DNA from: Paraplanobispora siamensis
GTDB lineage: Bacteria > Actinomycetota > Actinomycetes > Streptosporangiales > Streptosporangiaceae
NCBI RefSeq assembly: GCF_016863175.1
Contig: NZ_BOOJ01000030.1
Location: forward strand, 1 to 64,000
Reading direction: 5' to 3'
DNA: 64,000 bases
The position numbers and the translations under genes are program-made. The notes beneath the pieces were generated by a model, which saw only the letters and a list, made by a program, of their open reading frames with translations, did not search any database and was not told where the DNA came from. Positions within the stretch are counted from its first letter, which is position 1. Every line of letters begins with the position of its first letter. Of this stretch, positions 18,568 through 27,441 are shown one piece after another.

Positions 18568-20757
18568 GTGGTGTTCGACAACCCTGCGGTGACCGTGCCG
18601 GACGAGCCGTCCTTGACGGAGGTCGAAGCCTCCGTCGAGCAACTGGTGTTCGTCCGCGAGGACGAATACACCGTCGCCCGCATGAGCGCCGACGACCTGC
18701 CCGCCTTCGTCGCCTCCGGCCGCGCGCTGGCCGGGGTGCAGCCCGGTGAGACGCTGCGGCTGACCGGGGAGTGGGACCGCCACCCGCGCCACGGCAGCCG
18801 CCTGCTGGCCACGCGCTGCGAGCGGGTGGTCCCCTCCACCGTGCGGGCCATCACGCTCTATCTCGGCTCCGGCCTGATCCGCGGGATCGGGCCGCGGCTG
18901 GCCCACGCCATCGTCAGCCACTTCGGCGAGGAGACGCTCACGGTCATCGACACCGAGCCCGAGCGCCTCACGGAGGTCGTCAACATCGGCGCCACCCGGC
19001 AGGCGCAGATCGTCGAGGCGTGGGCGGAGCAGAAGGCCATCGCCGCCCTGATGGTCGTCCTGCAGGGATACGGGATCAGCCCGCTGCTGGCGACCAAGAT
19101 CTACCAGGTGTTCGGCAACGACTCGGCCGAGGTCCTCGTCGGTGATCCTTACCAGCTCATCGGCCGGGTGCGGGGGATCGCCTTCCACACCGCCGACCGG
19201 ATCGCGCTGCGGTCCGGGGTGCCCGAGCAGAGCCCGCAGCGGATCAGGGCGGCGGTCCTGGACCGGCTGGAGGCGGCGGCCGCCCGTGACGGCCACTGCT
19301 TCCTGCCGCTGCCCGCTCTCGTCTCGGCGGCCTCGGCCCTGGTCGGCCGGGAGGACGAGCTGATCGGCCAGGCGGTGGACACGCTGATCGCCGAGCGCAG
19401 GGTGATCGTCGAGGCCTCGCCGGCCGTCCCCGGCCAGGTGGTGGTCTACTCCAAGGAACAGCACAGCCGGGAGCTCTCGCTGGCGGCGCACCTGGCCAGG
19501 CTCTGCAGGGCCCGCTCGACGCTGCCGCTGCGCACCTTCACCGAGGACGAGGGGCTGCACGAGGACCAGCGGGCGGCGGTGAACCTCACGCTGACCAACA
19601 CCGTGTCGGTCCTGACCGGCGGCCCGGGCTGCGGCAAGAGCCACACGGTGAAGGTGATCGCCTCGACCGTGCGGGCGATGGGCGGCACGGTGACTCTGAC
19701 CGCGCCGACGGGCAAGGCGGCCAAGCGCCTGTCCGAGCTCACCGGCCTGCCCGCGATGACCGTGCACCGGATGCTCGCCCAGCAGCAACAGGAGCGTGAC
19801 GAGACCACGCTGTTCCAGCAGTCCCCCGCCGAGGCCGACCTCATCGTGGTGGACGAGGCCTCGATGCTCGACCTGCACCTGGCCACCCGGCTGGCGGCCT
19901 CGATCCCGTCGGGCGGCCACCTGCTGCTGGTCGGCGACGGCGACCAGCTGCCCAGCATCGGGCCCGGCAACGTGCTGACCGACCTGCTGCGGGTGGAGGA
20001 GATCCCGCGCATCCGGCTGACCCACGTCTTCCGGCAGGCCCAGGACAGCGGGATCGTCCGGGCCGCCCACCGGATCCGGGCGGGTGAGCTGCCCGACCTG
20101 CCCGGCAGGGGCGGCTTCTGGTTCGAGGCGATCGACGACCCCGAGGACGTGGCCGCACGGGTGGTCCACCTGGCGACGGAGGCGATCCCCCGCAAGCAGA
20201 AGATCGGCCGGGACCAGGTCCAGGTGCTGTGCCCGATGCGCAAGGGCCCGACGGGCAGCGTCGAGCTCGGCCGCCGGTTGCAGGAACGGCTGAACCCGGC
20301 ACGCGAGGGCACGGCCGAGCACTGGTCGGGGCCGTCGGTCTTCCGGGTGGGCGACCGGGTCATGCCGATCCGCAACAACTACGACAAGGGCGTCTTCAAC
20401 GGGGAGATCGCCACGGTCACGGAGGTCAGGTCCCAGGAGCGCATCCTGGAGATCCGCACCGACGACGGCGAGACCGTGGAGTACGCCTTCGGCGAGCTGG
20501 ACGAGCTGACCCACGCCTACGCGATCAGCGTGCACCGCTCCCAGGGCAGCGAGTACCCCTTCGTGGTGGCCCCGATCGTGGCCGAGGCCGGAGGCGTGAT
20601 GCTGCACCGCAGGCTGCTGTACACCCTGGTCACCCGCGCCAAGGCCTGGGTGGTGCTGGTCGGCCAGCCCGAGGCCCTGCAACTGGCCGTCCAGCGGCTC
20701 GGCTACCGCAGGCACACCGGCCTGGCCTTCCGCCTCGCCATGGCCCTGGAGAGCTGA
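18568..20757 (+). CDS. recD2: RecD2-type ATP-dependent DNA helicase (SF1B)
   Basis: 729 residues. An N-terminal OB-like region and helix-hairpin-helix repeats (SGLIRGIGPRLAHAIVSHFG) precede the SF1 motor: Walker A GGPGCGKSHT, motif Ia TAPTGKAAKRLSELTG, Walker B LIVVDEASMLD, motif III LLLVGDGDQLPSIGPGNVL, motif IV RLTHVFRQA, and motif VI LLYTLVTRAK. This is the RecD2/TraA helicase found in bacteria without RecBCD, a 5'-3' DNA unwinding enzyme acting in replication-repair. GTG 18568 is used, with only a weak GGGA upstream. It appears monocistronic. Length and motifs are complete. Confidence 0.9.
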   Translation: MVFDNPAVTVPDEPSLTEVEASVEQLVFVREDEYTVARMSADDLPAFVASGRALAGVQPGETLRLTGEWDRHPRHGSRLLATRCERVVPSTVRAITLYLGSGLIRGIGPRLAHAIVSHFGEETLTVIDTEPERLTEVVNIGATRQAQIVEAWAEQKAIAALMVVLQGYGISPLLATKIYQVFGNDSAEVLVGDPYQLIGRVRGIAFHTADRIALRSGVPEQSPQRIRAAVLDRLEAAAARDGHCFLPLPALVSAASALVGREDELIGQAVDTLIAERRVIVEASPAVPGQVVVYSKEQHSRELSLAAHLARLCRARSTLPLRTFTEDEGLHEDQRAAVNLTLTNTVSVLTGGPGCGKSHTVKVIASTVRAMGGTVTLTAPTGKAAKRLSELTGLPAMTVHRMLAQQQQERDETTLFQQSPAEADLIVVDEASMLDLHLATRLAASIPSGGHLLLVGDGDQLPSIGPGNVLTDLLRVEEIPRIRLTHVFRQAQDSGIVRAAHRIRAGELPDLPGRGGFWFEAIDDPEDVAARVVHLATEAIPRKQKIGRDQVQVLCPMRKGPTGSVELGRRLQERLNPAREGTAEHWSGPSVFRVGDRVMPIRNNYDKGVFNGEIATVTEVRSQERILEIRTDDGETVEYAFGELDELTHAYAISVHRSQGSEYPFVVAPIVAEAGGVMLHRRLLYTLVTRAKAWVVLVGQPEALQLAVQRLGYRRHTGLAFRLAMALES

Positions 20758-20794
20758 CCGCCCCCGCCGGGCGCTTCCTGCCTCCCGCAGGAGA

Positions 20795-20844
20795 CCTCGA
20801 TGGGACGTCGGGCCTCGGGCCTCGATGGGACCTCGGGCCTCGTG
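20795..20844. repeat. 25-nt tandem duplication downstream of recD2
   Basis: Two 25-nt copies, each starting CCTCGATGGGAC and ending TCGGGCCTCG plus two bases, sit in the short convergent gap between recD2 and the STAS gene. They differ at a few positions. No function is evident. Confidence 0.5.
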
Positions 20845-20856
20845 CCGGGCCTCGCG

Positions 20857-21267
20857 TCAGGCCTCCATGGCGAAGGGCGAGATCCCGGCGGCGCCTTCCG
20901 ACTGCCAGCCCACCTCGCTCAGCGCTTCCTTCAGCGAGTCGTGCACCTCGAACAGGGGGAGCAGGCCGGTGATGGTGAGCCTGCGCCTCAGCGCCACCGG
21001 GGCGGCGGCCAGGACCAGGCGCACGCCGCGCTCGTTGCAGCCCTTGGAGACCCCGATCATCGCGCCGATCCCGGTGGAGTCGCAGAAGGTCATGGAGCTG
21101 AGGTGCAGCACCAGACATCCCTCCTGCAGGAAGTCCCACAGGTGCTCGATCATCACCCGCAGGGCGGAGGCGGTCGCCAGATCCAGCGCGCCCTTGAGAT
21201 GCACCACGGCGCACTTGCCGTAGCTGCCGAGCACGACCTCGAAGCCCATCTCATCTGGAGATCGCAT
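20857..21267 (-). CDS. STAS-domain anti-sigma factor antagonist
   Basis: 136 residues from ATG 21267. The STAS fold is clear: VVHLKGALDLATASALRVMI, then LVLHLSSMTFCDSTGIGAMIG with the phosphorylatable Ser in CDSTGIG as in SpoIIAA/RsbV. Such proteins bind and sequester an anti-sigma kinase when unphosphorylated; no RsbW-type kinase gene is adjacent. Upstream on the same strand lie a GAF histidine kinase and a PP2C phosphatase that could act on it, although the 293-nt gap with a large palindrome argues for a separate transcript. ATG 21249 is an alternative start; neither has a good ribosome site. Confidence 0.82.
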   Translation of the reverse strand: MRSPDEMGFEVVLGSYGKCAVVHLKGALDLATASALRVMIEHLWDFLQEGCLVLHLSSMTFCDSTGIGAMIGVSKGCNERGVRLVLAAAPVALRRRLTITGLLPLFEVHDSLKEALSEVGWQSEGAAGISPFAMEA

Positions 21268-21470
21268 CCAGACCGGCCTCGCTTTTCTTCCGCCTGTCTT
21301 CCTGTCCGCCCGTCCACCGGCAAGGTAACGCAAAACCCCGATTTAGGGGTCTTGACCGCACAAGGAGGAACAGGTCCATATTCATCATCCCAGAGGCATC
21401 CGAACAGGCAAGAGCCGGATAGGTGCCGACGTCTCCCCCGTGACACTCCCCCGATCGGTGTGACCGCAAC

Positions 21471-21506
21471 CCCGCCGGGCCCGCCGGGCCCGGCGGGCCC
21501 GGCGGG
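21471..21506. terminator. Perfect 36-bp GC-only palindrome (likely terminator of phosphatase/kinase operon)
   Basis: Two 18-nt arms, 21471-21488 and 21489-21506, are exact reverse complements with no spacer. The arms are made only of G and C, alternating CCG/GGG blocks. It lies 55 nt downstream of the last gene of the PP2C-kinase-small protein operon and before the STAS gene. A factor-dependent or hairpin terminator is the simplest role; there is no T-run. Confidence 0.6.
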
Positions 21507-21560
21507 CGGCACCGTCCCCGGCGCGCGGCGGTCCGCGGCCGGTTCGGGGTGGCAGAACGT

Positions 21561-21728
21561 TCAGAACGTGAAGCCCTGCTCGGGCTGCCCGTTCCCTTGT
21601 GTCTTCTCCAGTTCGGCCGCCAGTCCGGGGACCAGGCGTTCGAGCGCCTCGTGCCATTCACGATGACGTCCGGGATGCTCCACCATGGCTCCGCAGGTCC
21701 GGCACATCGGTATCAGGGGTTGCGTCAT
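21561..21728 (-). CDS. Small CxxC/HxxxH protein of unknown function
   Basis: 55 residues. After MTQPLIPM comes CRTCG and then HPGRHREWHEALERL, so two Cys and several His may bind one zinc ion; the rest is a Glu-rich helix. ATG 21728 has GGGAGGG at 8-nt spacing, which decides this start over ATG 21752. It follows the histidine-kinase gene with a 24-nt gap and is probably the last gene of that operon. I know similar tiny CxxC...HxxWH proteins from actinomycetes but no function for them. Confidence 0.65.
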   Translation of the reverse strand: MTQPLIPMCRTCGAMVEHPGRHREWHEALERLVPGLAAELEKTQGNGQPEQGFTF

Positions 21729-21752
21729 ACCGGGATCCCTCCCATCGAACAA

Positions 21753-23225
21753 TCACATTTCGACTGCCCCACCAGACGTTCGGGGAACCCCGCCCCGCGC
21801 ATCGGTTCCCGGTGTCTGCGGCGCATCGGCGATCCGGTTCTGCGGGGCGAGCTCGGAGTCCGGGGCGACGGGTTCCGGCGGGATGGGCAGGCTGACGCGC
21901 ACGCACGTGCCCTCGCCCGGCCGGCTGTCGATGCGCACGCTGCCGCCGTGCAGCTGGAGGGTCTTCTCCACGATGGACAGCCCCATCCCGGTACCGCCGA
22001 TCGCCTGTTCCTCCGCCGCGGGAGCGCGGTAGAAGGATTCGAAGACGCGCTCGACCTCGGTGGTCGCGATCCCCATCCCGTTGTCGCAGACGGTGAACCG
22101 CGGCGCGGGGTCGGCGCTGACGGTGACGTCGATCCTGCCGCCGGGCGAGGTGAACTTGATCGCGTTGTCCAGCAGGTGCCGTACGGCGTGCTGCATCCGG
22201 CGGGTGTCGATCCACGCCGCCACCTCGGTCGGAGCGTGCAGGTGCACGATATGGTCCCGGTCCTGCACCTCCTCGGCCACGGAGTCGATCGCGCGGCGGA
22301 TGACGACGACCAGGTTCTCCCGGCGGGGGACGTAGCTGACGGTGCGGGCGTTCAGGCTGGCCATCAGCAGCAGCTCGTCGATCAGGAGCAGGATCCGGTC
22401 GCTGTTGCGCTCGATGACCTGCAGGAACCGCCTCTCGGTGCCGGGGTCGAGGCCGCCCTCCTGGATGAGCTGCAGGTAGCTGCGGATCGAGGTCAGCGGG
22501 GTGCGCAGCTCGTGGTTGATGCTGCGCAGGAACTGGTCCTTCAGCTCCTGGAGGTCCTGCAGGCCGTGGGCGACCTGCTCGCTCTGGCGGGCGTAGCGGT
22601 GCGACTCCATCATCGAGGCGGCGCTGTCGGCCAGGTGGCGCAGGACCTGCCATTGCCCGTCGGACAACTGGTGTGGCCGGTCGCCCATCACGCACACCGT
22701 GCCGACCACCCGGCCGAAGTCCCCGATCATCGGCATGCCCGCGTAGAAGCGTATGTACGGCTCCCCGGTCACCAGGGGGTCGTCGCGGAACTCCTCGTCG
22801 TCCCGGGCGTCGGGGACCTCCAGCCGCTCGCGCCGCTGGACGATCCAGGTGTGGAACGACGGCACCTGCTCGTCCATGCCGGTCCAGCTCATTCCGGCAT
22901 GGCCGACGATGTCGTCGCCTTCCTCGCCCGTCCGCCTGACGTGGCCGGTCGGCACCCCGCAGATCAGGCGGGCCGCCGTGGCGATCGCCGAGAAGTTCGG
23001 CTCGGTGAGGGTCCCGGGTTCCTCGACCTCGCCCTCGGGCTGCTCCCCGGCCTCGTCCTCCGGTGGCTGCCCGACCGTCTCCGAAGGCTTCGGGGCTCCC
23101 TCCGCCGGCCCGGACTCGTTGAACTCCTTCGCCGATTCGGTCTCGTTGAACTCCTCCGCCGGCCCGGCCTCGCCCCCCTGCGCCGATCCGGCACCGCCCG
23201 TCCCCTGCGCCGTCATCACGCGCAC
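21753..23225 (-). CDS. Soluble GAF-domain sensor histidine kinase
   Basis: 490 residues, no membrane helix. An acidic, repetitive N-terminus (EEFNETESAKEFNESGPAEG, about 24-43) precedes a GAF domain (about 75-215, PYIRFYAGMPMIGDFGRVVGT), then HisKA with the H-box INHELRTPLTSIRSYLQLI and the HATPase_c boxes LLDNAIKFTSPGG, DNGMGIA and GTGMGLSIV. It autophosphorylates on His in response to an unknown cytoplasmic ligand. No cognate response regulator is adjacent. It begins 3 nt after the PP2C gene stop, so the two are translationally coupled. GTG 23225 or ATG 23216 could be the start. Confidence 0.85.
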   Translation of the reverse strand: MRVMTAQGTGGAGSAQGGEAGPAEEFNETESAKEFNESGPAEGAPKPSETVGQPPEDEAGEQPEGEVEEPGTLTEPNFSAIATAARLICGVPTGHVRRTGEEGDDIVGHAGMSWTGMDEQVPSFHTWIVQRRERLEVPDARDDEEFRDDPLVTGEPYIRFYAGMPMIGDFGRVVGTVCVMGDRPHQLSDGQWQVLRHLADSAASMMESHRYARQSEQVAHGLQDLQELKDQFLRSINHELRTPLTSIRSYLQLIQEGGLDPGTERRFLQVIERNSDRILLLIDELLLMASLNARTVSYVPRRENLVVVIRRAIDSVAEEVQDRDHIVHLHAPTEVAAWIDTRRMQHAVRHLLDNAIKFTSPGGRIDVTVSADPAPRFTVCDNGMGIATTEVERVFESFYRAPAAEEQAIGGTGMGLSIVEKTLQLHGGSVRIDSRPGEGTCVRVSLPIPPEPVAPDSELAPQNRIADAPQTPGTDARGGVPRTSGGAVEM

Positions 23226-23228
23226 CGC

Positions 23229-24977
23229 CTAGACATCCGCGCCCGTACCGGCGCCGGGCAGGCGCATGGCCAGCAGAGCGATGTCGTCCGTGCCGTCCGA
23301 TGCCATGCGCTCCAGCAACTGGTCGCAGAATTCGTCCAGCGGGCGGCAGGCCAGCGCCGCGGCGTGACGGCGCAGCCGGTTCATGCCGACGTCCAGATCG
23401 GCGCCGGCGGTCTCGATGAGACCGTCGGTGTACAGCAGCAGGGTGCTGCGCTCGGGCAACGGCTCGATGGCGTCGTAACGGGACGTGCCGTCCTCCAGCC
23501 CCACCCCGAGCAGCAGGTTCTGTCCCGATTCCAGATAACGGGTGTGACCGTCGGCGGTGACCAGCAACGGCGGCGGGTGCCCCGCGCTGACCCAGTGCAG
23601 CTGCCACGGCCCTTCCTGCGGTCCCTCGACGCGCGCCATGACCATGGTCGCCATCGGGATGTCGCTGACGGCGATCATCGCGTTGTCCAGGCGGTCGATG
23701 ATGACGCTGGGCGGCTCCCGGCGGTCCCACGCCAGGGAGCGCAGCATGTTGCGCAACTGGGCCATGTCGGCCGCCGCCTTGAGGTCGTGCCCGGCGACGT
23801 CGCCGATGACCAGCGCGGTGACGCCGTCCATCAGCAGGAAGGCGTCGTACCAGTCCCCGCCGACCTGGGATCCCTTCGGGGCCGGCCGGTAACGGGCCGC
23901 CAGCCCCAGGTGGTCCACGCACGGCAGCGGTGCCAGCAGATGGCGCTGCATGGTCTCGGCCACGTCGCGCTGCTGGCCGAAAAGACGGGCGTTGTCCACG
24001 GCCAGACCAGCCCGGCGGCCGATGTCGGTGATCAGCGTCAGGTCGGCGACGTCGAAGGGGTGCGCCGGGTCGACACGGGCCACGGTGAGGGCGCCCAGCA
24101 CCTGCCGGGAGGTGCGCAGCGGGGCGATGATCATCGACGCGGCGCCGAAGGCGGTGTACAGCTCGCGGTGCGCGACGGCCAGAGGCGTGTCGGCGGGGGC
24201 GGCGACGTCGTCGGGACCGAGCAGTACGGCCTCGCCGCTGCGCAGCACGTGGGCCAGCGGCGCCTGGGAGGAGTCGGTGAGCGGCGGCAGGGGTCCCTGC
24301 CAGACCTGCCCGCCGCCGTGCCCCTGGGGCGCGGCGATCGTGACCCGGCGGATGTCGTGGGGACCGGCGTACAGATCCACCGCCGCCCAGTCGGCCAGCC
24401 GCGGCACGGTCAGCCGGCCCAGCCGGCCCAGCGCCTCGTCCACGTCCAGGGTCTGGGTCAGCACGGTGGTGATCTCGGTGAGCGCCGTCAGCCGTTCGGT
24501 GAGATCCTCCAGAGCCGCCAGCTGGTCCGCCTGACGCCGCGCGGCGGCCTGGCGGTCGGTGGCGTCGACGAACAGCACCGCCGCGCCGCGGATCCTGCCG
24601 TCCCGGCGGATCGGCGAGGCCACCCACGCGACCGGCAGCAGGTGGCCGCCGCCGTCCAGGAAGGTGTCGCACTCGATCTCACCGCGGACGACGCGTCCGT
24701 GCTCCAGCACCTCCGCCACCTGGCAGGCCGTACGGGGGATCACCTCACCGCCGGTACCCCGGTGCAGCAGGTCGTGGTCCTCGGCGCCCAGCAGCGCCGC
24801 CGCCGGGCGGCCCAGCAACGTGACGGCCCGGGGGTTGACCGCGGTGATGCGCCCGGTGTGGTCGGTGAGATACACACCGGCCCCCAGGTCGGCGAAGACC
24901 GCCCGCAGCAGCGCCCCGTCCGGCAGCGTGCCGTCGTCGTCTCCGTGCTCGTCGGCGGTACCGGCCTTGTCCGCCAT
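23229..24977 (-). CDS. PAS-GAF-PP2C (SpoIIE-type) serine phosphatase
   Basis: 582 residues. A PAS domain (LGAGVYLTDHTGRITAVNPRA), a short coiled coil, a GAF domain (WAAVDLYAGPHDIRRVTIA) and a C-terminal SpoIIE phosphatase (YRPAPKGSQVGGDWYDAFLL with the metal Asp in GGDWYD, then GDVAGHDLKAAADMAQLRNM and LLYTDGLIE) are visible. Enzymes of this kind dephosphorylate STAS anti-anti-sigma factors, which fits the STAS gene 2 kb away. ATG 24977 has GAGG at 5-nt spacing; longer starts at 24998 and 25064 are possible. It leads the three-gene operon. Confidence 0.85.
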   Translation of the reverse strand: MADKAGTADEHGDDDGTLPDGALLRAVFADLGAGVYLTDHTGRITAVNPRAVTLLGRPAAALLGAEDHDLLHRGTGGEVIPRTACQVAEVLEHGRVVRGEIECDTFLDGGGHLLPVAWVASPIRRDGRIRGAAVLFVDATDRQAAARRQADQLAALEDLTERLTALTEITTVLTQTLDVDEALGRLGRLTVPRLADWAAVDLYAGPHDIRRVTIAAPQGHGGGQVWQGPLPPLTDSSQAPLAHVLRSGEAVLLGPDDVAAPADTPLAVAHRELYTAFGAASMIIAPLRTSRQVLGALTVARVDPAHPFDVADLTLITDIGRRAGLAVDNARLFGQQRDVAETMQRHLLAPLPCVDHLGLAARYRPAPKGSQVGGDWYDAFLLMDGVTALVIGDVAGHDLKAAADMAQLRNMLRSLAWDRREPPSVIIDRLDNAMIAVSDIPMATMVMARVEGPQEGPWQLHWVSAGHPPPLLVTADGHTRYLESGQNLLLGVGLEDGTSRYDAIEPLPERSTLLLYTDGLIETAGADLDVGMNRLRRHAAALACRPLDEFCDQLLERMASDGTDDIALLAMRLPGAGTGADV

Positions 24978-25273
24978 CGCGACCTCGCCCTTCTTCATGT
25001 TCGTCGGGGCCCGTGTGCGGCTCACCGGCCGCGCAGGGTTCCCATTCACTCCCGGCGTCCTCACATGCCAGGGCCGCCACCCGATCGGGCCGGGTGCCGG
25101 GACGACCCACGATGATCATGACTATGGGGCCGGAGAACGACCCGATAGACGCGCTGAATTTGGGGCAGAACGTACCTGTCTCTGACTGAATCGCGACGGC
25201 GGAACCCCGTCGCACCCCGGTGCGCGGAGGTGGAGCCGATGATCCGGAACCCGGCCTGCGAAAGAGTGTCCTA

Positions 25274-26560
25274 GTGCGTTTCCATGCCGACCTGCACATC
25301 CATTCCAAGTACTCCCGGGCCTGTAGCAAGGACAGCGATCTGGAGCATCTGACGTGGTGGGCGCGGCACAAGGGCGTCACCCTGATGGGCACCGGCGACC
25401 TCACGCACCCGGTGTGGTTCGACCGGCTGCGCGAGAGCCTCGTCCCGGCGGAGCCGGGACTGTTCCGGCTCCGCGACGAGCTGGACCGGGAGATCTCCAG
25501 GACGCTGCCGCCCGGCCTGGCCTCCGGCACGGTGCGCTTCATGCTGTCCACCGAGGTCTCCACGGTCTACAGCCGCGGTGAGCGCACCCGCAAGATCCAC
25601 CACCTGGTGTACATGCCGGACTTCGAGGCGGCCGCAGCCTTCAACCGCCGCCTGGAACGGGCCGGCAACCTGGAGATGGACGGCCGGCCCGTCCTGCGCC
25701 TGGACTCCCGCGACCTGCTGGAGATCACGCTGAGCAGCGGGCAGGGGGCCTATCTGGTGCCCGCCCACGTCTGGACGCCGTGGTTCGGCGTGTTCGGCTC
25801 CAAGTCCGGGTTCGACTCGATCGAGGAGTGCTACGGCGACCTGTCCCGCCACATCTTCGCTCTGGAGACCGGGCTGTCCAGCGACCCCGCCATGAACCGG
25901 CGGGTGTCCGGCCTCGACCGCTACAGGCTGGTCAGCCACTCCGACGCGCACTCGCCGCCCATGGTGGCCCGCGAGACCACGGTGTTCGAGACGGACCTGG
26001 ACTATTTCGCGGTCCTGGAAGCGTTGCAAACCGGCTCCGGGTACGCCGGAACGGTGGAGTTCTTCCCTGAGGAGGGCAAGTACCACCTCGACGGGCACCG
26101 CAAGTGCGGCGTCCGGATGGACCCTCGGGAGACCCTCCGTCGCGGCGGCGTGTGCCCCGTGTGCGGCAGGCCGCTCACCGTTGGCGTGCTGAGCCGGGTC
26201 GAGGACCTGGCCGACCGCCCGGAAGGCGCCGACCCCGACGGCGCCTCCGGCTTCCACAGCCTCGTCCCGCTGCCGGAGATCGTGGGCGAGATCCTCGGCG
26301 TGGGGAGCAAGAGCAAGAAGGTCCTCAACGAGGTCGACACCCTCACCGCCGCCCTGGGTCCCGAGCTGGCGATCCTGCAGGAGGTGCCGGTCGACGAGAT
26401 CGCGCAGCACTCACCGCCGCTGGCGGAGGCCGTCGCCCGGCTGCGCCGCGGCGAGGTGATCCGGGACCCCGGGTACGACGGCACGTTCGGCACGATCGGC
26501 TTCTTCAAGCCCGGTGAGCTGGAACGGATCAACACCTCCGCCACCCCGGCCCTCTTCTAG
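25274..26560 (+). CDS. Endonuclease Q-like PHP-domain DNA repair nuclease
   Basis: 428 residues. The N-terminal PHP domain shows the metal ligands ADLHIHSKYSRACSKD, GTGDLTHP and HSDAHSPP. A zinc-binding segment with KCG and CPVCGRPLTVGV and a conserved region VEDLADRPEG follow, then a C-terminal helical part with EIVGEILGVGSKSKKV. This arrangement matches EndoQ, which nicks DNA 5' of deaminated bases (uracil, hypoxanthine, xanthine) and is best known from archaea, with scattered bacterial homologues. GTG 25274 gives the family's usual N-terminus MRFHADLHIHSKY; GTG 25220 would add 18 unrelated residues. It stands alone between a signalling operon and a repeat-rich region. Confidence 0.82.
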   Translation: MRFHADLHIHSKYSRACSKDSDLEHLTWWARHKGVTLMGTGDLTHPVWFDRLRESLVPAEPGLFRLRDELDREISRTLPPGLASGTVRFMLSTEVSTVYSRGERTRKIHHLVYMPDFEAAAAFNRRLERAGNLEMDGRPVLRLDSRDLLEITLSSGQGAYLVPAHVWTPWFGVFGSKSGFDSIEECYGDLSRHIFALETGLSSDPAMNRRVSGLDRYRLVSHSDAHSPPMVARETTVFETDLDYFAVLEALQTGSGYAGTVEFFPEEGKYHLDGHRKCGVRMDPRETLRRGGVCPVCGRPLTVGVLSRVEDLADRPEGADPDGASGFHSLVPLPEIVGEILGVGSKSKKVLNEVDTLTAALGPELAILQEVPVDEIAQHSPPLAEAVARLRRGEVIRDPGYDGTFGTIGFFKPGELERINTSATPALF

Positions 26561-26662
26561 GACGAGTGGGTCCTGAGGCCGAGGGTGGGCACGGGAGCGG
26601 CTGGCGGGTCCACCGGTGGGGCGGGTCCACCCGGGCGAAGGGCCCGCCCGTGAGGTGTGAGG

Positions 26663-27245
26663 TGCGTCCGTGGCAGGCCGGGTGTCGCCCACCTGCGGGG
26701 GCGGGTCCGGGGTGGGCCGGGTGTCACCCACCCGTGAGGCACGTCCGGGGTGGGCCGGGTGTCGCCCACCCGGCTGCGCCTCACGACAGACAAGCCTGCT
26801 CACGACACCGAGGCGCCGGCCACTCCGGATTCGACGAACGCCAGGTATCGAGGGCCGTTCTTGAGCAAGGTCCGCAGCTGACCGCCGAGCGCCTCGCCCA
26901 GAACATGGCGGCGTTGATCGCCACCACACCACCGCACCACCATGTCACCGCGGCACCCGGCGGCACGGCATCCGGTCACCGATCGCCTACGACCCTTGAC
27001 CGGACCTCGGACGTCTTCACCCGGTCGCCGTGCAACGCAGCCCGAGTGGGCAACACCTGGCCCACCACGGACACGCCCCACGGGCGGGCGACACCCGGTC
27101 AACCCCGGACGCACCTCACGGACGCACCTCACCGCCCGGCACGCATCACCGTTTCAACAGACTGCCGTGCGGCACAGCCCGGGCGGGCGACACCCGGCCC
27201 ACCACGGACACGCCCCACGGGCGGGCGACACCCGACCCACTGCGG
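26663..27245. repeat. Two oppositely oriented clusters of a 37-39-nt repeat flanking a 260-nt spacer
   Basis: The core GCCGGGTGTCRCCCACC occurs three times on the plus strand (26677-26693, 26716-26732, 26754-26770). Its reverse complement, with GCCC in place of ACCC, occurs four times (27046-27061, 27083-27099, 27182-27198, 27220-27236). Neighbouring copies are 37-39 nt apart. The core itself is partly self-complementary. The enclosed 26771-27045 has no convincing gene. This region is the bulk of the 881-nt gap between the EndoQ and AhpD-like genes; outside the repeats and the operator at 27353-27394 I see nothing else. It may be a minisatellite or the remains of a transposed element. Confidence 0.65.
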
Positions 27246-27352
27246 ACCCATCCCGAAAGCGAGCCCGCCGGCCGATCCCGCGCCGCCGTACCCGCCTGCC
27301 GCTCCAAGCCCCTCTCCCCCTCCCGCCTTCCGGACTCCGCGCATTGCCAAAT

Positions 27353-27394
27353 AGGTCAACCACGTTTACCATCTAGTCAACCGAGTTGACCAGT
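27353..27394. promoter_or_regulatory. TetR-type palindrome upstream of AhpD-like gene
   Basis: GTCAAC-CGA-GTTGAC (27376-27390) is a perfect 6-3-6 dyad, extended to CT(A)GTCAAC...GTTGAC(C)AG with one mismatch. A further half-site GGTCAAC lies at 27354-27360. It sits 50 nt before the start of the next gene and looks like an operator of a TetR-family protein not encoded here. Confidence 0.55.
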
Positions 27395-27441
27395 TAGCTG
27401 CACGCCCCCGCATGCGGCACCATCCCCGCAGAGAGGTCACG

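Noticed and set aside
21549-25115. 1188-codon plus-strand open frame over the kinase/phosphatase operon
   Set aside because: Antisense shadow; the minus-strand proteins have complete GAF, HATPase and PP2C motifs.
26566-27354. Open frames of 100-260 codons in the repeat region
   Set aside because: They translate the repeats into PRPTGDTR-like low-complexity sequence in all frames, with no ribosome sites or family similarity.
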